From a virus: DNA of 31,777 nt. The notes under the pieces are model-generated. The model made no database searches. It had not been told where the DNA came from and saw only the letters and a list, made by a program, of their open reading frames with translations. The position numbers and the translations under genes are program-made. How positions within the stretch are numbered: position 1 is the stretch's first letter; each line of letters starts with the position of its first letter. Below, in pieces: positions 1 through 5,633 of this stretch. The stretch covers positions 1 to 31,777 of IMG/VR virus record IMGVR_UViG_3300021093_000244, one strand, 5' to 3'.

Positions 1-19
1 TGATGCAATTAAAGAACGT

Positions 20-706
20 ATGAGGGGGAAGACGATTGTATTTTGTCTCCCAGGTCGTGGATGCTCATACATTTTTCTGAAGAACTTTGTACAACTCTGT
101 TTTGATCTGGTACAAAATCAGATGGCAATTCAGATTTCTCAAGATTATTCATCCATGGTGAATTTTGCACGGTGTAAAGTGCTTGGTGCAAATGTTCTCC
201 GTGGTCCCAATCAAATTCCTTGGGATGGAAAACTTGAGTATGATTATCAATTGTGGATTGACAATGACATTGTTTTTGATACAAACAAGTTCTGGCAACT
301 GTGTGATCTAGCTCTTCCTGTTGAAGGACAAGAGCGTGAAATCGCCGCAGGTTGGTACGCTACGGAAGATGGTCACACAACTTCTGTCGCGCACTGGTTG
401 GAAGAGGATGATTTCCGTAAGAACGGCGGTGTAATGAATCATGAAACCGTTGAGTCTATTTCAAAGCGCAAGAAGCCTTTCACTGTGGATTACACTGGAT
501 TTGGTTGGGTGCTCATTAAGAAGGGTGTCTTTGAGAATCTTGAGTATCCTTGGTTTGCTCCAAAGATGCAAGTCTTTGAATCTGGTGGAGTTCAGGATAT
601 GTGCGGTGAAGACGTTTCATTCTGTCTTGATGCAAAGGATGAAGGATTTGAAATCTGGTGCGATCCTCGCATTCGTGTTGGACATGAAAAAACTCGTATT
701 ATCTGA
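20..706 (+). CDS. GT-A-type glycosyltransferase-like protein
   Basis: The 228-residue product looks like a nucleotide-sugar-dependent glycosyltransferase with a GT-A fold. The sequence shows a DxD-type motif, D81-N82-D83, after a hydrophobic strand (YQLWIDNDIVFD), which in this fold binds the metal and sugar nucleotide. Near the end there is a G-E197-D198 motif followed by FCLDAKDEGFEIWCDP and a final VGHEK with H222, the usual late acceptor/metal site pattern. The start at 20 gives MRGKTIVFCLPGRG; no good ribosome binding site precedes it. An open frame entering from the left edge ends at TGA 21-23, so an ATGA overlap with an upstream gene is likely. The stop overlaps the next ATG (TGATG at 704-708). 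Arg codons are mostly CGN, unlike the structural genes further on. Acceptor and sugar are unknown; similar genes are common in marine T4-like phages. Confidence 0.8.
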   Translation: MRGKTIVFCLPGRGCSYIFLKNFVQLCFDLVQNQMAIQISQDYSSMVNFARCKVLGANVLRGPNQIPWDGKLEYDYQLWIDNDIVFDTNKFWQLCDLALPVEGQEREIAAGWYATEDGHTTSVAHWLEEDDFRKNGGVMNHETVESISKRKKPFTVDYTGFGWVLIKKGVFENLEYPWFAPKMQVFESGGVQDMCGEDVSFCLDAKDEGFEIWCDPRIRVGHEKTRII

Positions 707-855
707 TGAACTACAACATACTTTATAAAGGACGTAAAATTTATACGAATCTCAGTGCAGAAGATTGTACTGAGATTCTTCAAGACTTTGCTGAGCGTTT
801 TTACTCGGATGAAGACGTTGATCCCAGTCTTCTTGAACTAGAAGAAATAGCATGA
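706..855 (+). CDS. small conserved hypothetical protein, 49 aa
   Basis: A 49-residue acidic protein begins MNYNILYKGRKIYTN and continues with an amphipathic, Glu/Asp-rich half (EILQDFAERFYSDEDVD). Its ATG overlaps the stop of the glycosyltransferase gene, and its own TGA (853-855) overlaps the next ATG at 852, so it is tied into an operon by translational coupling on both sides. The 'YKGRKIYxNLSxEDxxExLxDxAExFY' layout resembles, from memory, small proteins that recur at this position in T4-like cyanophages. No catalytic or metal-binding motif is visible and no function is assigned. Confidence 0.75.
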   Translation: MNYNILYKGRKIYTNLSAEDCTEILQDFAERFYSDEDVDPSLLELEEIA

Positions 856-1481
856 CTTTACAACATCTTTATTTTTCAGAATACGTCCCCACTTATCAAA
901 AAGAAATTATAGAAGAATCACTTATTGTTTCAGATAAGGTTTGTAGATTATATGATGGTATGGTTGCAGATCATCGTAAAGGAGTTTATAAATATTCAGG
1001 AAATTTAAATAGCACTTGGTTATATCCTGTTTATAATATCTTTGCTGCTGCATCTCCATCAAATCATTTCTATTACTTAAATGGTTTTATTAACTCAGCA
1101 GTTAAAAATCATTTTCATGCAGTTTTAAAATATCCACCTGATACTCAGATTTGGATGCAATCTTGGATTAATTTTCATTCAAGCGAAGATATTCTTAAGA
1201 AGCACAATCACCTCTTCTCATGGCACGGATATATTTCTATTGATCCAAAAGATAGTAAGACAGTTTTCTTTGACAAAAATGGAAAGGAGAACTATTATGT
1301 TGAAAACAAACCAGGATTAATGTACATTGGACCTGGTGATATATATCATGAAGTTCGTTTAAACACTTCAATGCAAAATGGTGATCATCGCATTACACTT
1401 GCATTTAACATTATGACAAGTCATGATCCAGACTTTTCATATAATATGATTGATGGATCATCTTTTATTCCAGTTTTTTAA
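852..1481 (+). CDS. 2OG-Fe(II) oxygenase-like protein
   Basis: This 209-residue protein fits the 2-oxoglutarate/Fe(II)-dependent dioxygenase superfamily that is abundant in marine T4-like phages. The visible core is KKH118-N-H120-LFSWHGYISID, a strand with the first iron ligand region, then GLMYIGPGDIYH166EV, the distal His, then HR180ITLAFNI, where Arg would bind the 2-oxoglutarate carboxylate. The first motif reads H-x-H rather than the classical H-x-D, as in the phage subfamily with 'HxHxxxxxSGxxY'. The substrate is not deducible; protein or small-molecule hydroxylation is possible. The start overlaps the 49-aa gene by 4 nt. An AAGGAG sequence at 1480-1485, overlapping the stop, serves the next gene. 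Activity is inferred, not shown. Confidence 0.78.
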   Translation: MTLQHLYFSEYVPTYQKEIIEESLIVSDKVCRLYDGMVADHRKGVYKYSGNLNSTWLYPVYNIFAAASPSNHFYYLNGFINSAVKNHFHAVLKYPPDTQIWMQSWINFHSSEDILKKHNHLFSWHGYISIDPKDSKTVFFDKNGKENYYVENKPGLMYIGPGDIYHEVRLNTSMQNGDHRITLAFNIMTSHDPDFSYNMIDGSSFIPVF

Positions 1482-1493
1482 GGAGTTGCATTT

Positions 1494-1637
1494 ATGGCAA
1501 AACGTCCGTCTCTTACAGGTAAGGTTGTTATTGAACCTAAAATTAAAAAGACTCGTCAAGGACAAGGTGGTAGCACCAAGTATGCAGCATCCTCTCGTAA
1601 TGTTGCAAAGAAAAAGTATCGCGGACAGGGTAAATAG
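1494..1637 (+). CDS. small basic protein, 47 aa
   Basis: A 47-residue, Lys/Arg-rich protein starts MAKRPSLTGKVVIEPK and ends KKKYRGQGK. The ATG has a strong ribosome binding site, AAGGAG at 1480-1485, with an 8-nt spacer, which together with the in-frame stop at 1635-1637 makes it a convincing gene despite its size. The high positive charge and Gly/Ser/Lys composition (TRQGQGGSTKYAASSRN) suggest binding to nucleic acid or to an acidic protein surface, but that is inference. Similar 45-50-aa basic proteins lie near the baseplate genes of cyanomyoviruses, from memory; no domain name is known to me. Confidence 0.8.
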   Translation: MAKRPSLTGKVVIEPKIKKTRQGQGGSTKYAASSRNVAKKKYRGQGK

Positions 1638-1658
1638 TTAAAAGATAAAACTTAACAC

Positions 1659-2360
1659 ATGTCTTGCTTAATTGCTAATCTACCTTCACAAGAAGTCTGG
1701 GTTCGTAAAGAGTATTTGACCGATCATCAAAGTGGTTGGGGTGAGTTTGTAAAAGGCGTCTGGGTATCTACTAAGTCGATACCTGGACGCGCTTTTTATT
1801 TTGAGACATACTTACCAGAGTATGCTGCAATGTATGATAAACTTCCTATCAGTGCTTTTTTATCTCGCCCAGAAACTCCAAACCCTGATTTAAATCTACC
1901 AAATCTTCAGTTTTGGAATTGCATGGACTATGGAGTGGTCTCTGTGCGGAAACAATTTATCGGATCTATGGATTATGAGTGCTATACTCGTGACTTTGGA
2001 CCTCAAAAAGGGACTTATATCTGCACTTTGGATAACTATCATCAAGATCCAGATGTGATTGACTATGCAACAAGTGAAAATCCAGCTGAACATAAGTCAC
2101 ATAATCTAATTGAATTACAAAACGGACAGTTTGCACTTTATCCTAATAACAGAATTCGCATCTATGACAATAGTTTAACTCCTAAAGAACCAAAAACACC
2201 TGATTTTAAGGTCTCAACTCGTTATTATCAGGTTGAAAACATCTATGAACGACTCGCAATGGGTAATGAAGACGAATATTTTTGGAAAACAGCACAAGAA
2301 CGGGATAGCAACCCCGTAAAAAGTTCTGATTTTAACGAATCAGGAGCACAAAATGACTAA
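1659..2360 (+). CDS. conserved cyanomyovirus hypothetical protein, 233 aa
   Basis: The product begins MSCLIANLPSQEVWVRKEY and is rich in Trp, Tyr and Asp, with a compact soluble look and no signal peptide or membrane segment. Stretches such as GEFVKGVWVSTKSIPGRAF and LQFWNCMDYGVVSV match, as I remember it, a protein kept close to gene 25 in many T4-like cyanophages; its function is not known. The N-terminal 200 residues look like the conserved body. The last 20 or so residues (ERDSNPVKSSD and onward) are encoded by the first copy of a 30-bp repeat (2301-2330) that recurs at 3044-3073, so the present C-terminus may have been rebuilt by a recombination event. It uses CGN Arg codons almost throughout, unlike the gene downstream. 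No late promoter is evident before it. Confidence 0.88.
   Translation: MSCLIANLPSQEVWVRKEYLTDHQSGWGEFVKGVWVSTKSIPGRAFYFETYLPEYAAMYDKLPISAFLSRPETPNPDLNLPNLQFWNCMDYGVVSVRKQFIGSMDYECYTRDFGPQKGTYICTLDNYHQDPDVIDYATSENPAEHKSHNLIELQNGQFALYPNNRIRIYDNSLTPKEPKTPDFKVSTRYYQVENIYERLAMGNEDEYFWKTAQERDSNPVKSSDFNESGAQND
2301..2330 (+). repeat. 30-bp direct repeat, copy 1 (two-hairpin element)
   Basis: This copy matches 3044-3073 at 29 of 30 positions; the only difference is C at 2309 against T at 3052. It lies inside the 3' end of the 233-aa gene. It can form a short hairpin, ACGGG (2300-2304) with CCCGT (2313-2317) around an 8-nt loop. After an A-rich linker, a second hairpin extends past the repeat: 2324-2331 pairs with 2338-2345 around TTAACG. 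The second stem buries the AGGA of the only ribosome binding site before the tiny frame at 2353. Confidence 0.95.
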
Positions 2361-2418
2361 ACAAGTCGATAAAGATAAAAATTCAAAGAAACTATACAAT
2401 GAAAAGACAACAGTATGA
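2353..2418 (+). CDS. possible 21-aa charged peptide
   Basis: A short frame encodes MTKQVDKDKNSKKLYNEKTTV. It is preceded by AGGAG at 2342-2346 with a 6-nt spacer, a good ribosome binding site in a region where most genes have none, which is the main reason to list it. It overlaps the end of the 233-aa gene by 8 nt in another frame. The peptide is highly charged with no motif. Its stop overlaps another ATG (2415) that opens a 13-residue frame running past the start of the 202-aa gene, so the frames could act as leader peptides passing ribosomes on. It may equally be a decayed remnant. Confidence 0.35.
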   Translation: MTKQVDKDKNSKKLYNEKTTV

Positions 2419-2442
2419 AGCAAAGATATAAGAAGAAATCTT

Positions 2443-3051
2443 ATGTATTATTTTGATCTAACAGATGAATGGAAATCAATTCATTTAGAAGATCTCTGGG
2501 TCTATAATAAACTGTTTCTAGCGCACTCTCTGGGGCATCTGTGTGGTCCTATAGGGTGCTCTGTTCCAGTTCCAGGTCATTATATAGTAAGACCTAGTAT
2601 TAATTTACTTGGAATGGGTCGTTTTTCTCGTATTGAGTACATAAAAGACCATACAGATCACTTTCATCCATCAGAGTTTTGGTGTGAAGTCTTTGAAGGG
2701 GAACATCTTAGTGTTGATTTCTGCAACAAAAAGTCAGAATTGGTAGTATTGGGTGCAAGAGATGATCAAAATCCTCTATATAAGTGGAAAAGATGGCAAA
2801 AAATTGATAGACAAGTTGAATTCCCGCCCATTTTGAACAACTTAAGGGGGTATTATAAGTGGATAAATTGTGAATTTATTGGAAATCACCTTATAGAAGT
2901 GCATTTTAGAAGAAATCCAGACTTTCGATATGGTAATAACATTGCGATACCTGTCTGGAAAGACGAAAAAGTTGAAAAAATTGAGAATTTGAAGTTTGTA
3001 AATGATAAAGATTACCTAAGAGAAGGATTTTACATAGATTTTGCGGGATAG
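2443..3051 (+). CDS. hypothetical protein, 202 aa, between direct repeats
   Basis: The 202-residue product starts MYYFDLTDEWKSIHLEDLWVYNK and is rich in aromatic and charged residues. Visible elements are a Cys/Gly/Pro segment (HLCGPIGCSVPVPGHYIVRPS), a GMGRFSRIEYI stretch and a WCEVFEGEHLSVDF strand pair. The 'YIVRP...GMG...WCEVFEG.HLSVD' order loosely recalls an ATP-grasp-like arrangement, but I cannot support that family. I have a weak recollection of relatives in marine T4-like phages. The gene sits between two 30-bp repeats; the second copy supplies its stop codon, and TAG at 3049-3051 is directly followed by TAA. Its Arg codons are mainly AGA/AGG, while the gene just upstream uses CGN, which fits separate acquisition. 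The ATG at 2443 is preceded only by a weak purine-rich stretch. Confidence 0.8.
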   Translation: MYYFDLTDEWKSIHLEDLWVYNKLFLAHSLGHLCGPIGCSVPVPGHYIVRPSINLLGMGRFSRIEYIKDHTDHFHPSEFWCEVFEGEHLSVDFCNKKSELVVLGARDDQNPLYKWKRWQKIDRQVEFPPILNNLRGYYKWINCEFIGNHLIEVHFRRNPDFRYGNNIAIPVWKDEKVEKIENLKFVNDKDYLREGFYIDFAG

Positions 3052-3073
3052 TAACCCCGTAAAAAGTTCTGAT
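3044..3073 (+). repeat. 30-bp direct repeat, copy 2 (two-hairpin element)
   Basis: This is the second copy of the element at 2301-2330, with one mismatch. It covers the last codons and stop of the 202-aa gene. The first hairpin is again possible: CGGG (3044-3047) pairs with CCCG (3056-3059), and the outer pair is now G-T instead of A-T. The second hairpin pairs TTCTGA (3067-3072) with TCAGAA (3084-3089); its 3' arm differs in sequence from copy 1 yet still pairs. Both copies end about 20 nt before the ATG of a small frame (2353 and 3094). Confidence 0.95.
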
Positions 3074-3093
3074 AACCCATTTTTCAGAAATTT

Positions 3094-3264
3094 ATGGAAA
3101 ATTCAAACCCAAAAATGCTTAGAGAAATTGCAAATGATGATTTAGTACCAAAAAAGCACAACTTTGAGACTCAAAGTGAGTTACATGAGAAAATTCGTAA
3201 TGATGAAGACTATGATGATTGGGATTATGGAACAGAACCCATTCCTTTAAAGGAGTGGAAGTGA
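3094..3264 (+). CDS. small acidic hypothetical protein, 56 aa
   Basis: A 56-residue frame begins MENSNPKMLREIANDDLV and ends DDWDYGTEPIPLKEWK. It is acidic in its second half (RNDEDYDDWDYG) and shows no known motif. It fills most of the gap between the 202-aa gene and the promoter of gene 25, which supports it as a gene. No clear ribosome binding site lies before the ATG; the sequence CAGAA there belongs to the 3' arm of the second hairpin of repeat copy 2, so its translation could depend on that structure. Function unknown. Confidence 0.62.
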   Translation: MENSNPKMLREIANDDLVPKKHNFETQSELHEKIRNDEDYDDWDYGTEPIPLKEWK

Positions 3265-3273
3265 AAAATACTT

Positions 3274-3281
3274 AATAAATA
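3274..3281 (+). promoter_or_regulatory. probable late promoter for gene 25
   Basis: AATAAATA differs at one position from the T4-type late promoter box TATAAATA, which is read with the phage late sigma factor gp55. It lies in the only non-coding stretch before gene 25, 21 nt before its ATG, so transcription would begin about 6 nt downstream of the box and give a short leader. No ribosome binding site better than AAGAAAAG is seen in that leader. Confidence 0.55.
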
Positions 3282-3302
3282 AGAAAAGAAACATCATTTT
3301 CA

Positions 3303-3704
3303 ATGCCCGTAGAACGAGTTAGTAGGGGTTTTAAAGATATCAGTATGACCTTTCAGACTAACCCTCTGAACTCGGATTTGATTGCCTTAAAAAATGAGAA
3401 TGCAATTGCTCGTTCTATACGTAATATTGTTTTCACTTTACCTGGGGAGAAGTTTTTCTCCCCAAGATTTGGTTCTGATGTAAGTAGGGCTCTATTTGAA
3501 AATATTAATGATATTGGAGCATCAATTTTAAAGGACCAAATTGAAAGGTCCATTCAGAAGTATGAACTAAGAGTAAATCTTCGTAGGGTTCAAACATTTC
3601 CTGATTATGATAACAATGGTTTTGAAGTGTTAATCATATATGACATTATTGGGATCGAGGTTCCAGCACAAGAGTTACAATTCGTCTTGCAATCGACTAG
3701 GTAA
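3303..3704 (+). CDS. 25: baseplate wedge protein gp25
   Basis: The 133-residue product matches the gp25 family (GPW/gp25), the small wedge protein that joins gp6 and starts sheath assembly at the baseplate of contractile tails; T4 gp25 has 132 residues. The family signature is clear: ENAIARSIRNIVFTLPGEKFFSPRFGSDV, followed by a helical segment with a C-terminal strand pair (FEVLIIYDIIG). The family is named lysozyme-like, but it is a structural fold without the catalytic Glu of phage lysozymes. It is the first gene after a probable late promoter (3274-3281), and its stop abuts the gene 6 start without overlap. A perfect 9-bp hairpin lies in the coding sequence at 3443-3464. Confidence 0.95.
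   Translation: MPVERVSRGFKDISMTFQTNPLNSDLIALKNENAIARSIRNIVFTLPGEKFFSPRFGSDVSRALFENINDIGASILKDQIERSIQKYELRVNLRRVQTFPDYDNNGFEVLIIYDIIGIEVPAQELQFVLQSTR
3443..3464 (+). repeat. perfect 9-bp inverted repeat in gene 25
   Basis: TGGGGAGAA (3443-3451) and its exact reverse complement TTCTCCCCA (3456-3464) flank a GTTT loop. The DNA encodes the conserved PGEKFFSP motif of gp25, so protein constraint explains part of it. About one stem this long is expected by chance in a window of this size when all small loops are allowed, so only the sequence, not a function, is certain. Confidence 0.9.
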
Positions 3705-5630
3705 ATGCCACTAATCAACTTTAGTAATCTGGATTTTGCCCAGATTAAAGAATCAATCAAAGATTATCTAAGATCTAATTCCAATTTTACGGATTATGAT
3801 TTTGAGGGATCTAATCTCTCAACTATCATTGACATCTTGGCATATAATACCTATATTACCTCATACAACGCAAACATGGTTGCAAATGAGGTATTCATTG
3901 ACAGTGCCACTTTAAGAGAAAATGTAGTTGCTCTTGCCAGAAACATTGGTTATGTTCCAAGATCAAGAAAAGCAGCAACTGCTACAATTAATTTCTTCAT
4001 TGACACTACAAATATCACTCCAGTTCCACAATCTATTGTTTTAAAGAAGGGACCTGTTGCTAGTACCTCAAATACTTTTGGAAATCAATCTTATGTTTTT
4101 TCGATTTTAGAGGATGTCACAGTTCCAGTAATTGATAACGATGCAACTTTTGACGAACTTAAGATTGCAGAAGGAACATTAATTACAGAGACTTTTACTT
4201 TTTCAAGTAGAAATTTAAATCAAAGGTTTATCTTAAATAACGCAGGAATAGACACCGATTATATCAGTGTAAGAATTAAAGCAAATGAATTTTCAACTTC
4301 ATCAGTAAAATATTCAAAACAAGATAACTTATTTGAAATTGATGGATCATCAAATGTTTATTTCATACAAGAAATTGAAGATGAAAGATATGAATTAATT
4401 TTTGGTGATGGTGTTTTTGGAAAAGCACTGGAAGAAGGTCAATTTATTGAAGTTTCTTACATTGTAACTAATGGAGAAGGTGCCAATGGAATTTCAAACT
4501 TCTTATTCAGTGGAAGATTAACATATAATAGAAATTCTGCAGAATATGTTGTAACCAGTGGTATATCACTTTTAACTACTGGATTAATATCAAGCGGTGG
4601 AGAACAAATAGAGCAAGTAGAGTCAGTTAGAAAGTATGCTCCCAGAATATTTGCGACTCAAAATAGAGCACTAACTGCAAATGATTATGAAACGCTGATT
4701 CCATCCAAAATTTATCCAGAAACGGAATCAATATCAGTTTTTGGTGGGGAAGAATTAATTCCACCACAATTTGGAAAAGTTTTTATTAGTATCAAACCAA
4801 GAATTGGTGATTTTCTCCCCAACCTCATTAAGGAGAATATAAAAAGAGATCTTAAAAAGTATGCAGTTGCAGGAATTGTTCCAGAAATTTTAGATCTAAA
4901 ATATCTTTTTGTTGAAGTGACTTCAAAGGTTTATTATAATACAAATTTGGCACCATCTACTGAGTATGTTTCCAGTATTGTTCAGGCAAATGCAAGAAAA
5001 TACTCAGAATCTACTGAATTAAATAAGTATGGCGCAAGATTTAAATACAGTAAGTTTTTGAAAATAATAGATGACAGTCACTCCTCAGTAACTTCAAATA
5101 TAACAACAATTCAAATGAGAAGGGACTTGAGAGTTGCATTAAATACTATTGCAGAGTATCAAATTGGTTTTGGAAACAGAATTCATATAAAGAGTATGGA
5201 TGGATTTAATATTAAATCCAGTGCATTTCAAATTTCTGGTATAAACGGAAACGTTTATATGTCGGATGTTCCAGATACTAATAGGACAACGGGTTCTATT
5301 TTTCTATTCACAGTTCCATCAGTATCTTCACTATCCCCCACAATAGTAAGAAGAAATGTTGGCAGAATAGATTATGTAAATGGAATTATAACTTTAAATC
5401 CTATTAATATTTTAAGTGGTAAAGTTAAAGATGGGCAGACAATCATTGAGATTTCCACAATTCCACAATCAAATGATGTAATCGGATTACAGGATCTTTA
5501 TTTGCAACTAGATATTGGTAATAGTATTTTTGAAATGGTTATTGATGAAATCTCATCGGGATTAGATCCTTCAGCATCCAACTATATCGTAACCTCAAGC
5601 TACAGTAACGGGAACCTAGTAAGATTATAA
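3705..5630 (+). CDS. 6: baseplate wedge protein gp6
   Basis: The 641-residue product is the T4 gp6-type wedge protein (660 residues in T4), member of the baseplate J superfamily. gp6 dimers form the continuous ring that ties the six wedges together and rearranges on contraction. The N-terminus (INFSNLDFAQIKESIKDYLRSNSNF) and the segment TLRENVVALARNIGYVPRSRKA (residues from about 69) are typical for the cyanophage version. EIEDERYELIFGDGVFGKAL and the RALTANDYETL motif are further gp6/J hallmarks. From this gene on, Arg is written almost only as AGA. It follows gene 25 directly and is separated by 3 nt from the giant gene, so one late operon is likely. Confidence 0.95.
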   Translation: MPLINFSNLDFAQIKESIKDYLRSNSNFTDYDFEGSNLSTIIDILAYNTYITSYNANMVANEVFIDSATLRENVVALARNIGYVPRSRKAATATINFFIDTTNITPVPQSIVLKKGPVASTSNTFGNQSYVFSILEDVTVPVIDNDATFDELKIAEGTLITETFTFSSRNLNQRFILNNAGIDTDYISVRIKANEFSTSSVKYSKQDNLFEIDGSSNVYFIQEIEDERYELIFGDGVFGKALEEGQFIEVSYIVTNGEGANGISNFLFSGRLTYNRNSAEYVVTSGISLLTTGLISSGGEQIEQVESVRKYAPRIFATQNRALTANDYETLIPSKIYPETESISVFGGEELIPPQFGKVFISIKPRIGDFLPNLIKENIKRDLKKYAVAGIVPEILDLKYLFVEVTSKVYYNTNLAPSTEYVSSIVQANARKYSESTELNKYGARFKYSKFLKIIDDSHSSVTSNITTIQMRRDLRVALNTIAEYQIGFGNRIHIKSMDGFNIKSSAFQISGINGNVYMSDVPDTNRTTGSIFLFTVPSVSSLSPTIVRRNVGRIDYVNGIITLNPINILSGKVKDGQTIIEISTIPQSNDVIGLQDLYLQLDIGNSIFEMVIDEISSGLDPSASNYIVTSSYSNGNLVRL

Positions 5631-5633
5631 GAC

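Noticed and set aside
987-994. Exact TATAAATA box
   Set aside because: It lies inside the oxygenase-like gene (codons for YKYS), with no gene start within the next several hundred bases; expected by chance in AT-rich DNA.
2415-2456. 13-residue frame MKQRYKKKSYVLF
   Set aside because: Too short to call as a gene; its ATGA overlap with the 21-aa frame is mentioned there as a possible coupling.
2301-3073. CRISPR array or transposon reading of the direct repeats
   Set aside because: There are only two copies, 743 bp apart, with no regular spacers, no terminal inverted repeats and no transposase or homing nuclease between them.
3303-3704. Lysozyme activity for gp25
   Set aside because: The family carries a lysozyme-like name, but it is structural and the catalytic residues of phage lysozymes are not visible.
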